Source: CAZTGZ01 sp044339595 (GTDB lineage: Bacteria > Bacteroidota > Bacteroidia > NS11-12g > UBA9320). Taken from it: 11,622 nucleotides of DNA. Position numbers and translations under genes: made by a program. The stretch spans positions 1-11,622 of the forward strand of contig JBIIVF010000231.1 of NCBI GenBank assembly GCA_044339595.1, read 5' to 3'. This document shows positions 9,601 to 11,622 of this stretch, piece by piece (within the stretch, counting starts at the first letter, position 1; the number at the start of each line of letters is the position of its first letter). The notes under the pieces were generated by a model. That model was not told the origin of the DNA, ran no database searches, and saw only the letters and a program-made list of their open reading frames with translations.

Positions 9601-11436
9601 ACTTATAGCTGGTTATTTGGAGATGGAGGATCCGCCTCTACCACCAATGCAATCAGAACGTATGCTTCAGCCGGTGCTTATAATGTAACCCTCACCGCCA
9701 TCAATGGCGTTGGATGTTCAAATGTGGCAACCAAAACCGTGAATGTGTTTACCGTACCAACCGCTGCTTTCACTACCAGTGATCAGTGCTTGGGCAACAA
9801 TATGGTATTTACCAATCAAAGTGTAGGAGCTGCATTGTATAACTGGCAGTTTGGTGATGGAACCAGCAGCCCGCTTACCAATCCGGTAAAAGGATACAGC
9901 GCAGTGGGTGCATACAACGTAACCCTTACTGCTACCAACAACAATAAATGTAGCAGCAGCATCACCAAAGTGGTAAATATCAATCCGAATCCGGTTGCTT
10001 CGTTTACCGGTACGCCTATCTGTACAAGCAACACAGCGCAAATGAATAATACCTCAACCATCAGTTCAGGTGCGATGACCTTTAGCTGGAATTTCGGAGA
10101 CGGTACCACCAGCACACTGTCAGCACCAAGCCATACTTTCCCGGCTGAAGGTAGCTATGTGGTAACCTTAACCGCTTCTTCAGGCACCGGATGTCAGTCA
10201 ACCGTGCAGAATACCGTTTCTGTAGCACCGGTTCCAACCGCTGATTTTAGCGCCAATGAAGTGTGTTTAGGCGGAACGACTGTATTTACCAATACTTCAA
10301 CAGGGGATGCAACCGCAGCTTGGACCTTCGGCGATGCAACCAACAGCAGTTTGTTATCTCCGGTTCATACTTACGCTGCAGCCGGCACCTACAATGTAGG
10401 CCTTTCAGTAACCTCTAAATTTGGTTGCGTGAGCAGCATCAGCAAACCTGTGGTAGTTAATCCAAACCCGGTAGCAGCCTTCACTGCATCTAATGCATGT
10501 CAGGGTACTCCGGTAAGCATTGTCAATAATAGTGTGGGTGCCACATCCTACGAATGGTTCTATGGATTCTCTGGTCCTGATAAGACAACCACTCCGAATG
10601 TGATTCTCGACAATCCGGGTACCACCATTATCCGCTTAATTGCGATTACCAATAAAGGATGTCGCAATGAAACCTCCAGAAATGTTTCGGTTTATACCAG
10701 TCCAAAAGCAGAATTTACTGTGATGAAAACTTGTCAGGGAGATCAAACCTTGTTTGTAAACAAATCATTGAATGCAGGCAGTTATAACTGGCAGTTTGGA
10801 GATGGAAACAACAGCGGCAACAACAACCCAAGTCATCAATACAGTGCTGCAGGAACCTACAAAGTGGTATTAACGGCCAACAACGCCCAGTGCAGTAACC
10901 AATACACCATGGACGTAGTAGTAAATCCGTTGCCAAGTGCAGACTTTACTTTCAACACCAGTGGCAAAGAGGTTAACTTCACTTCCAGCAACAAAACCAA
11001 TGTGAAAGCTTATGACTGGAACTTCGGGGATGGAACTTTTGGTAACATTGCAGATCCTAAACACCTCTACAACAATGCTATTGTTCAGGTATTCAATGTT
11101 TGCTTGAACGTGACCGACAATGCCGGTTGCCAGGCAGAAGTTTGTAAGAATGTAAGTGTAAATCTCCTCGGTAAAGAAGAGGTTGAAATCGTACATTCAA
11201 GCGTGGTGGTTTATCCTAACCCGAACAGAGGTCAATTCAATGTGTTTGTATCCGGAAGTCAGGATAGAGCCGAAGTTGAAGTGTTTAATCTGGTAGGCGT
11301 TAAGGTAGCAGATGCTCAAAACTCAGGCAATGACTTATACAATGTATCGGCCACTGAATTGAGTGAAGGTGCTTATCTGGTGAAAGTGACCTTTGAAGGA
11401 AAAACTTCCGTTCACAGAATCATGATTGCCAAGTAA
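1..11436 (+). CDS. Giant T9SS-secreted multidomain surface protein (beta-helix/CARDB/PKD), 5'-truncated
   Basis: One uninterrupted frame runs from base 1 (ATT, Ile) to TAA at 11434-11436. The TTG at 4 is only the first permitted start codon after the window edge; it lies inside a beta-helix that matches the middle of the next module, so the true start is upstream. Residue n below starts at base 3n+1. Domain order: partial beta-helix 0-229, CARDB-like 230-340, beta-helix 341-780, CARDB-like 781-896, beta-helix 897-1358, CARDB-like 1359-1473, beta-helix 1474-1907, CARDB-like 1908-2018, PKD 2019-2099, three Ig-like repeats 2100-2381, seventeen PKD domains 2382-3723, T9SS sorting domain 3724-3810. 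The composition is rich in Ser, Thr, Asn and Gly and there is no membrane segment. The family is known from Bacteroidota as cell-surface or released proteins. Adhesin or matrix function is inferred, and no active site was recognised. A terminator follows directly. Confidence 0.97.
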   Translation: MLNRFPNPTTSGYGISFQSVGSYDGKPAARIIGNKIYHSGLYCIYMSSSSGLSTDSNRIINNMIGGGFRSSTTYGIYSTSSNYIACYSNSVFMKGGTGTTYGLFTTSSSFWSIKNNHFVLDPSATNAGYAMYLTTDNGHAVDFNNYWNPNGTNLLFRGSNYNSTTYRASNAGGDNSRNYAPTFAGDLDLRVTDACKMPRLGTPLSMVTTDRDGNPRNRTAPEIGAHEPGGWSYDIAIAKLINPTQPTLGGVQTVSLLIKNFGATAVSSVDASFQWNGGSIVNQTFNFSTPLANCDSAVVTFSTSVNINQCGPFSVWTSTINGTNADNQPSNNRLDYNLGRGLSGSYSVAGSSPDFATLNDALNAIRCAGIAGPTVLNIAPGTYNGQWEIGNLGATQTNTLTIRSATGNAADVVLTDSTILTNSRHIVRLNRAEWVTVRDLTINNRSALFGWGVHVFNQSKNIRIANCIISVDSVLSTSTNFIPVVINGSDNSYFTGSFNQNIVLDSNVVRYGYFGITVYGVTSPYSEGIRILNNRIHKPYIYGIYGQTLTDLGIHNNFIDNDVRTTSGYGIFLSSVGSFNNKPAPYITNNRLINCGSYGIYLSSCDGISTIRGLVANNSIGGGFRTTAYGMYLTSSDYWDIWHNSVNITGGAGTCYAFYGLSSTFLNVRNNNFAVTDPSATASSYAFYSNTNSGNLVDFNNYHNPRGSFLMYNLNNYTTTTYQNGAAGGANSRHRIPSFVGDMDLRITDKCFTKGDTISLITTDYFGTARNAAAPFVGMHEMSIFNNDALASTIIEPVNPVINSANYDVKVVVRNVGSSTITTLDVGYDLNGTFKKQTLTGLNLGPCDTLHVLFTGANQASFNIGVNRMRGFTADVNASSDADKSNDTSAIQFFCSNLSGSYTINPTGTGSTNFKNFSDVAQALMSCGISGAVNFTVAPGTYNERFELAGIVNGASATNTVTIDGVNPANRILRFDGTSASANSTINLIGTKYVTIKNLGIQNYGTSHAVGIRMAALGTQANDSVTISGCHISVPAQVTAFTNQSGIMMTNGASTPVAGNNVDNVTISGNTINGGYYGIASYGDNITRATNIRIRNNTVNNVYAYGIYMYFYHDSLEISGNTINNLGNGVVTNPYAIYSYLNNIVRITGNTTCNQNGGYGIYAYQNIGVSGMPCVIANNMLNVGNPSTSNLAYGIYAYNSNYNDIAHNSVAINTQNSTTGTGLYYYAPGQPSYANNNIVNNSFVNNGPGYAIYIGTGSNSQFQSSVNKIDNNNYRSNGTYAFRFVNTIFNDLLTWQNPLYAGVFADSFSLMVDPEYLGSCNLHTYTFNLNDKGRPIASVGTDFDGETRSTTNPDIGADEYLPPTDNAKVVAIINPVAPAAVGTHTVSVVIENKGSDTLTSLNVRYKVNAGGSIQSAAWSGNLATGERDTIDFSGVQSYSLPAGVTDTLIAFSDAPNGVVDGYTPDDTTNSRICAAYAGNYTLGTTGNFTSLSQAAIALNTCGVSAPVYINIAAGVYNEQVEIKAIPGAGSSSMVAFQSATGKAEDVTLSFASTATINNYVVKLNLADYVKFRKLTFQARGTSTWGTLVQISGSGNQGSDNNVFEGNVFRGLTNATTSNNGSLINTSTDNNQYNTFSGNTFLYGSYGINFPGYAVNPLYSKGWLIESNTFDSIAYMDMYLINSEKFAIRNNILRTNTSYTGHYGMYISNPSNGLEISGNKILFDQAATYPIFLQGHNTSYGSDSAWIFNNFISWDFASAGNYGFYSNNNRRMMFQHNSILTTGSSTYGVYYAATSADSASFVNNIFQSRNYAFYVTNIPPTTSNYNNYFTGVNNLVFYLGNRNSISSLEGAFYFGSDANSKVVNPMYLTNAELRPTNSNLINSGTPVGILTDIDGDLRNATTPSMGADEIKGDLIVSAIVGLTDTACNRGQENITVKLKNARFVSLSNFQLSMVVNGGAPVIETFTGTITAGDSALYTFTNKAGLTKVGANSIKVTGIYSNDDDLSNNEVLTLCVNADNPKPSFSFSDTCYQKPVTMKFTGGVSEGTITNIQWNFNNGNTATGNTVTQAYPGVGPYLVTLTATSSNGCVATVNDQVRVLSDLISGTIGSSQTICYNVTPVALTSAVNPSGSGGTYLYQWESSSDGTNFTDISGATSYAYQPSALTDTMWYRRRVSTSLGCGPKINNTVQINTFTPIAAGSIGSDQTICYNTIPTAIMQSTAPSGGDGSFTYRWEFSSDNTNWQTVIGATNANYSPGRLTNTTFYRRQDIAGSGCGTRTTNTVKMTVYDELKAGNFSSSYDICPNGDPGTFTQITAPSGGNGSYTYQWQIGNGSTWTDISGANNLTYAPGSVASTSYYRRNVISGAGCGTAEGVGIIVNVRALPKASFSTSYHCFGDKVPLVNSSTPGFGIITNYDWNFEAGGNSSMETPTYVYTTDGTKTVKLVVTNSLGCKDSTSRTTFVSRVPQASYVYFYDCASDSLRFKSTTSINCGTILAYNWNFGDGTTSNMENPAKKFAAGTFNVKFKIDFSGGISDSVTQVITVYPKGNLDFNAPDVCYNDQSKFTNTSSSAAGYLWDFGDNFTSNATSPDHLYATSGTYTVKLTATSLNGCKLSVSKSHTVKVRPDADIVTDDRCLGDTTSFLNGSLYAHSYAWNFGDGNGSTLKEPTHVYGSAGNYNVKLVATNNNGCVDSTTATAIVHALPVPNFTISNSCVSKDIVFNNTTTGAVSFAWNLGDGSSSATKSPVYQYANAGTYTISLLATSGFGCKNSITKTVDIYPKPKADFSTTNVCAGTSATFTNKSTISSGTVNYLWYFGDGSTSTQVSPSYTYASAGVYNVKLVATSVNGCSDSMTMSITIHTGAVANFTTGNACLGQKVNFTNTSNNANSYTWTFGDGNGSNTMSPTHTYNAIGNYTVTLMANNSNGCSSNISKTVQVNPVPTVNFTATNVCQGTATAFTNNSTISSGTITYSWDFGNGSTNTSVSPTHIYASAGNYNVILTATSNNACAASATRTVAVYSNPVSDFTTSDVCAGSGLQFVNHSSAGTYLWNFGNGGTSTAANPNYTYTNAGTYTVTLTVTNSNNCVAVSSKVVTVHALPVSDFTANTVCAGNATSFTNNSTGAISYNWQFGEGGSSVSANPSYVYPNAGTYTATLISTNSNGCKSQVSKSVTVNAVPVASFTSGDVCLGTAANFTNTSTGTGNTYSWLFGDGGSASTTNAIRTYASAGAYNVTLTAINGVGCSNVATKTVNVFTVPTAAFTTSDQCLGNNMVFTNQSVGAALYNWQFGDGTSSPLTNPVKGYSAVGAYNVTLTATNNNKCSSSITKVVNINPNPVASFTGTPICTSNTAQMNNTSTISSGAMTFSWNFGDGTTSTLSAPSHTFPAEGSYVVTLTASSGTGCQSTVQNTVSVAPVPTADFSANEVCLGGTTVFTNTSTGDATAAWTFGDATNSSLLSPVHTYAAAGTYNVGLSVTSKFGCVSSISKPVVVNPNPVAAFTASNACQGTPVSIVNNSVGATSYEWFYGFSGPDKTTTPNVILDNPGTTIIRLIAITNKGCRNETSRNVSVYTSPKAEFTVMKTCQGDQTLFVNKSLNAGSYNWQFGDGNNSGNNNPSHQYSAAGTYKVVLTANNAQCSNQYTMDVVVNPLPSADFTFNTSGKEVNFTSSNKTNVKAYDWNFGDGTFGNIADPKHLYNNAIVQVFNVCLNVTDNAGCQAEVCKNVSVNLLGKEEVEIVHSSVVVYPNPNRGQFNVFVSGSQDRAEVEVFNLVGVKVADAQNSGNDLYNVSATELSEGAYLVKVTFEGKTSVHRIMIAK
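691..1023 (+). other. CARDB-like beta-sandwich 1
   Basis: About 111 residues beginning D-I-A-I-A-K-L-I-N-P, with a strand V-S-L-L-I-K-N-F-G followed by a W-N-G-G hairpin. It ends in an N-x-D-N-Q-P-S-N-N segment. This is the usual layout of CARDB-type domains (cell-adhesion-related Ig-fold domains in bacterial surface proteins). It carries two Cys (L-A-N-C-D-S and N-Q-C-G) and joins beta-helix 0 to beta-helix 1. The family assignment is by pattern only, so a generic Ig-like fold is possible. Confidence 0.65.
1024..2343 (+). repeat. Beta-helix module 1 (complete)
   Basis: A complete module of about 440 residues. The cap reads L-S-G-S-Y-S-V, then D-F-A-T-L-N-D-A, then the conserved C-A-G-I-A-G-P and A-P-G-T-Y-N motif that begins the helix. 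Rungs of about 22-25 residues follow, with repeated N-N-x-I and Y-G-I-Y elements (for example around 1540-1810). It closes with D-L-R-I-T-D and a T-T-D-Y-F-G-T-A-R ... G-M-H-E tail. The tail has lost the second Asp of the usual D-x-D-G. Its closest relative in the window is module 0. This cap-plus-helix-plus-tail arrangement is common in T9SS cargo of Bacteroidota. Confidence 0.85.
2344..2691 (+). other. CARDB-like beta-sandwich 2
   Basis: About 116 residues: an I-I-E-P-V-N-P entry, the strand V-K-V-V-V-R-N-V-G, a D-L-N-G-T hairpin, L-G-P-C-D-T-L (the Cys sits where domain 1 has N-C-D-S), and a D-A-D-K-S-N-D-T exit. The final F-F-C-S-N places a Cys (residue 894) just before the next beta-helix cap. 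It acts as the spacer between modules 1 and 2. The call rests on the shared strand and hairpin pattern. Confidence 0.65.
2692..4077 (+). repeat. Beta-helix module 2 (complete, longest)
   Basis: About 462 residues, the longest of the modules. It starts L-S-G-S-Y-T-I, then S-C-G-I-S-G-A-V and A-P-G-T-Y-N-E-R. The rungs are very regular: V-T-I-S-G-N-T-I-N, Y-Y-G-I-A-S-Y, R-I-R-N-N-T-V-N and Y-A-Y-G-I-Y (about 3190-3330), then L-E-I-S-G-N-T-I-N-N and further Y-G-I-Y-A-Y repeats to about 3590. It ends in T-D-F-D-G-E-T-R ... I-G-A-D-E (4021-4077). It is more diverged from modules 0 and 1 than those are from each other. A six-G run (3469-3474) lies in the coding sequence. Confidence 0.85.
4078..4422 (+). 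other. CARDB-like beta-sandwich 3
   Basis: About 115 residues: A-K-V-V-A-I-I-N-P-V entry, V-S-V-V-I-E-N-K-G-S strand, L-N-V-R-Y-K-V-N hairpin, and a P-D-D-T-T-N-S-R-I-C-A exit. It resembles domains 1 and 2 but has L-A-T-G-E-R-D where those have a Cys-Asp, so that Cys is missing here. The exit Cys (residue 1472) precedes the next beta-helix cap, as in domain 2. Confidence 0.65.
4423..5724 (+). repeat. Beta-helix module 3 (complete)
   Basis: About 434 residues. The cap is A-G-N-Y-T-L-G with F-T-S-L-S-Q-A, then T-C-G-V-S-A-P-V and A-A-G-V-Y-N-E-Q. Rungs include N-V-F-E-G-N-V-F, Y-N-T-F-S-G-N-T-F, S-Y-G-I-N-F, F-A-I-R-N-N-I and G-L-E-I-S-G-N-K-I. The end has Y-N-N-Y, then N-S-N-L-I-N-S-G-T-P, then the textbook tail T-D-I-D-G-D-L-R ... 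M-G-A-D-E (about 5665-5724). It is the last beta-helix before the PKD half of the protein. Confidence 0.85.
5725..6057 (+). other. CARDB-like beta-sandwich 4
   Basis: About 111 residues: D-L-I-V-S-A-I-V-G-L entry with an early Cys (T-A-C-N-R-G), the strand I-T-V-K-L-K-N, an M-V-V-N-G-G-A-P hairpin, D-S-A-L-Y-T-F, and an S-N-D-D-D-L-S-N-N-E exit that is the most typical CARDB ending of the four. A seven-G run (5866-5872) encodes the Gly-Gly of the hairpin. This domain links the module series to the PKD region. Confidence 0.7.
6058..6300 (+). other. PKD-type domain 1 (isolated, N-terminal of the Ig-like triplet)
   Basis: About 81 residues beginning K-P-S-F-S-F-S-D-T-C, with W-N-F-N-N-G-N-T in place of W-x-F-G-D-G, then V-T-L-T-A-T-S-S-N-G-C and an ending V-R-V-L-S-D. 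It has the two Cys of the long PKD array but is separated from it by the Ig-like triplet. PKD domains are beta-sandwiches used as rigid spacers or contact domains in surface proteins. Confidence 0.8.
6301..7146 (+). repeat. Triplet of ~94-residue Ig/PKD-like repeats
   Basis: Three tandem copies at 6301-6585, 6586-6867 and 6868-7146. Each has a G-x-I/F-x-S opening, an I-C followed by Y-N or P-N (Q-T-I-C-Y-N in copies 1 and 2), then A/N-P-S-G-G/S-x-G-x-Y/F-x-Y. Next come W-E or W-Q with a W-T/N-F-T-type strand, G-A-T/N-x-x-Y, a P-G or P-S turn, the strand Y-R-R, and G-C-G. The two Cys (I-C and G-C-G) are kept in all three copies. This type of repeat is common in Bacteroidota surface proteins, usually beside PKD domains. 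It is distinct from the PKD array in length and motif, having no F-G-D-G loop. Confidence 0.8.
7147..11172 (+). repeat. Array of 17 tandem PKD domains (PKD 2-18)
   Basis: Seventeen contiguous repeats average about 79 residues. Starts: 7147, 7393, 7633, 7870, 8104, 8338, 8578, 8815, 9058, 9289, 9523, 9760, 9994, 10237, 10471, 10705, 10936. The consensus is A-x-F-T/S, x-x-V-C-x-G, F-T-N-x-S, Y-x-W-x-F-G-D-G, a P-x-H-x-Y strand, A-G-T-Y-x-V-x-L-x-A-T, N-G-C, and an ending V-x-x-x-P. The Cys of V-C-x-G and of N-G-C occur together in nearly every copy, suggesting one disulfide per domain. Exceptions: PKD 3 lacks the second Cys, PKD 16 lacks the F-G-D-G loop, PKD 18 lacks the first Cys. Codons differ between copies, so the duplications are not recent. 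The likely role is an extended stalk between the sorting domain and the beta-helix region. Confidence 0.95.
11173..11433 (+). other. T9SS type A C-terminal sorting domain
   Basis: The last 87 residues (3724-3810) form a typical T9SS sorting domain. V-V-V-Y-P-N-P-N-R-G-Q-F-N-V starts at about 11206, with Y-P-N-P at 11212-11223. Then come A-E-V-E-V-F-N-L-V-G, L-S-E-G-A-Y-L-V-K-V and the ending H-R-I-M-I-A-K. Such domains direct export of folded cargo across the outer membrane and are normally cleaved off by the T9SS sortase (PorU family) as the protein is attached or released. The domain shows that the organism has a T9SS and that the protein is extracellular. No T9SS component gene lies in the window. 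Confidence 0.95.
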
Positions 11437-11458
11437 TCTCAATAACCAACTATAACAG

Positions 11459-11495
11459 AAGGGGCTGTCAATTTTTGGCAGCCTCTTTTGTTTTT
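11459..11495 (+). terminator. Rho-independent terminator of the giant gene
   Basis: The 11-base arms at 11459-11469 and 11477-11487 pair completely if two G-U pairs are allowed, around a 7-base loop (11470-11476). The 3' arm runs into a T-rich tract with one G interruption (11486-11495). It begins 22 bases after the stop codon, as expected for the end of a transcript, and it separates this gene from the next one. Confidence 0.85.
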
Positions 11496-11533
11496 AGAGA
11501 ATTGTAATCGGATATTGCCATGAATTTAAAAGG

Positions 11534-11622
11534 ATGGAAAGAAAGTCGAAAATAATTTCTGTTACCCTGGCCATCATCAATCTGTTGATCGGTCTTCTTT
11601 TTGTCTTTGTAGAAACAGAAAA
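11534..11622 (+). CDS. Unknown protein with N-terminal membrane segment, 3'-truncated
   Basis: The first 29 codons of a frame run off the right edge. ATG at 11534 is the first start after an in-frame stop at 11495-11497. The N-terminus is basic (M-E-R-K-S-K) and is followed by a hydrophobic stretch of about 20 residues (I-I-S-V-T-L-A-I-I-N-L-L-I-G-L-L-F-V-F-V) ending in E-T-E. This looks like a signal anchor or first transmembrane helix, with no clear signal-peptidase site visible. An A-rich A-A-A-G-G-A lies against the ATG, too close for a standard ribosome binding site, but Bacteroidota rely little on such sites. It lies 97 bases after the giant gene, behind a terminator, so it is probably a separate transcription unit. 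Function cannot be told from this much. Confidence 0.55.
   Translation, partial: MERKSKIISVTLAIINLLIGLLFVFVETE

Noticed and set aside
7147..11172. CRISPR-like or satellite DNA repeat
   Set aside because: The periodicity is about 237 bases, in frame, with conserved protein and diverged DNA. It is a protein-domain array.
11488..11518. Possible Bacteroidota-type promoter (TTG at 11488-11490, TATTGC at 11513-11518) before the downstream gene
   Set aside because: The spacing is plausible but the second element does not fit TAnnTTTG, and the first overlaps the terminator T tract. Too weak to annotate.
11520..11555. ATG at 11520 as an alternative small gene
   Set aside because: It stops after 11 codons and is in a different frame from the hydrophobic N-terminus that starts at 11534.

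Overview
The window is almost entirely one giant gene. A single reading frame is open from the first base to a stop at 11434-11436 and encodes at least 3811 residues of a secreted, multidomain, repeat-built surface protein. The gene is cut by the left edge, so its signal peptide and N-terminus are not visible. Three things point to Bacteroidota: the C-terminal type IX secretion (T9SS) sorting domain, the long run of PKD domains carrying a Cys pair, and the beta-helix modules that close on a D-x-D-G-x-x-R ... G-A-D/H-E tail. G+C looks moderate, a little over 40% by eye (not counted). I cannot name a genus.

Layout: (1) 1-6057 holds four tandem modules of about 1.65-1.73 kb, the first truncated. 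Each is a right-handed parallel beta-helix of about 435-460 residues followed by a CARDB-like beta-sandwich of about 110-115 residues. (2) 6058-6300 is one PKD-type domain. (3) 6301-7146 is a triplet of Ig/PKD-like repeats of about 94 residues. (4) 7147-11172 is an uninterrupted array of 17 PKD domains averaging about 79 residues. (5) 11173-11433 is the T9SS type A sorting domain. (6) 11459-11495 is a Rho-independent terminator. (7) 11534 to the right edge is the start of a second gene with an N-terminal membrane segment.

How it fits together (inference): the protein would cross the inner membrane by Sec, cross the outer membrane by T9SS using the C-terminal domain, and be released or anchored at the surface. 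The PKD array would act as a long stalk next to the anchor, with the beta-helix/CARDB modules projecting outwards as the likely contact surface. An adhesin or matrix role is the most plausible reading. No catalytic motif was recognised. The downstream gene lies behind the terminator and is probably transcribed separately.

I do not see a new multi-gene system here. The points of interest lie in the protein's internal organisation: a repeated Cys pattern with specific exceptions, one decayed PKD repeat, a cluster of altered loop motifs, a domain triplet inside the PKD region, and a last PKD of a different subtype.
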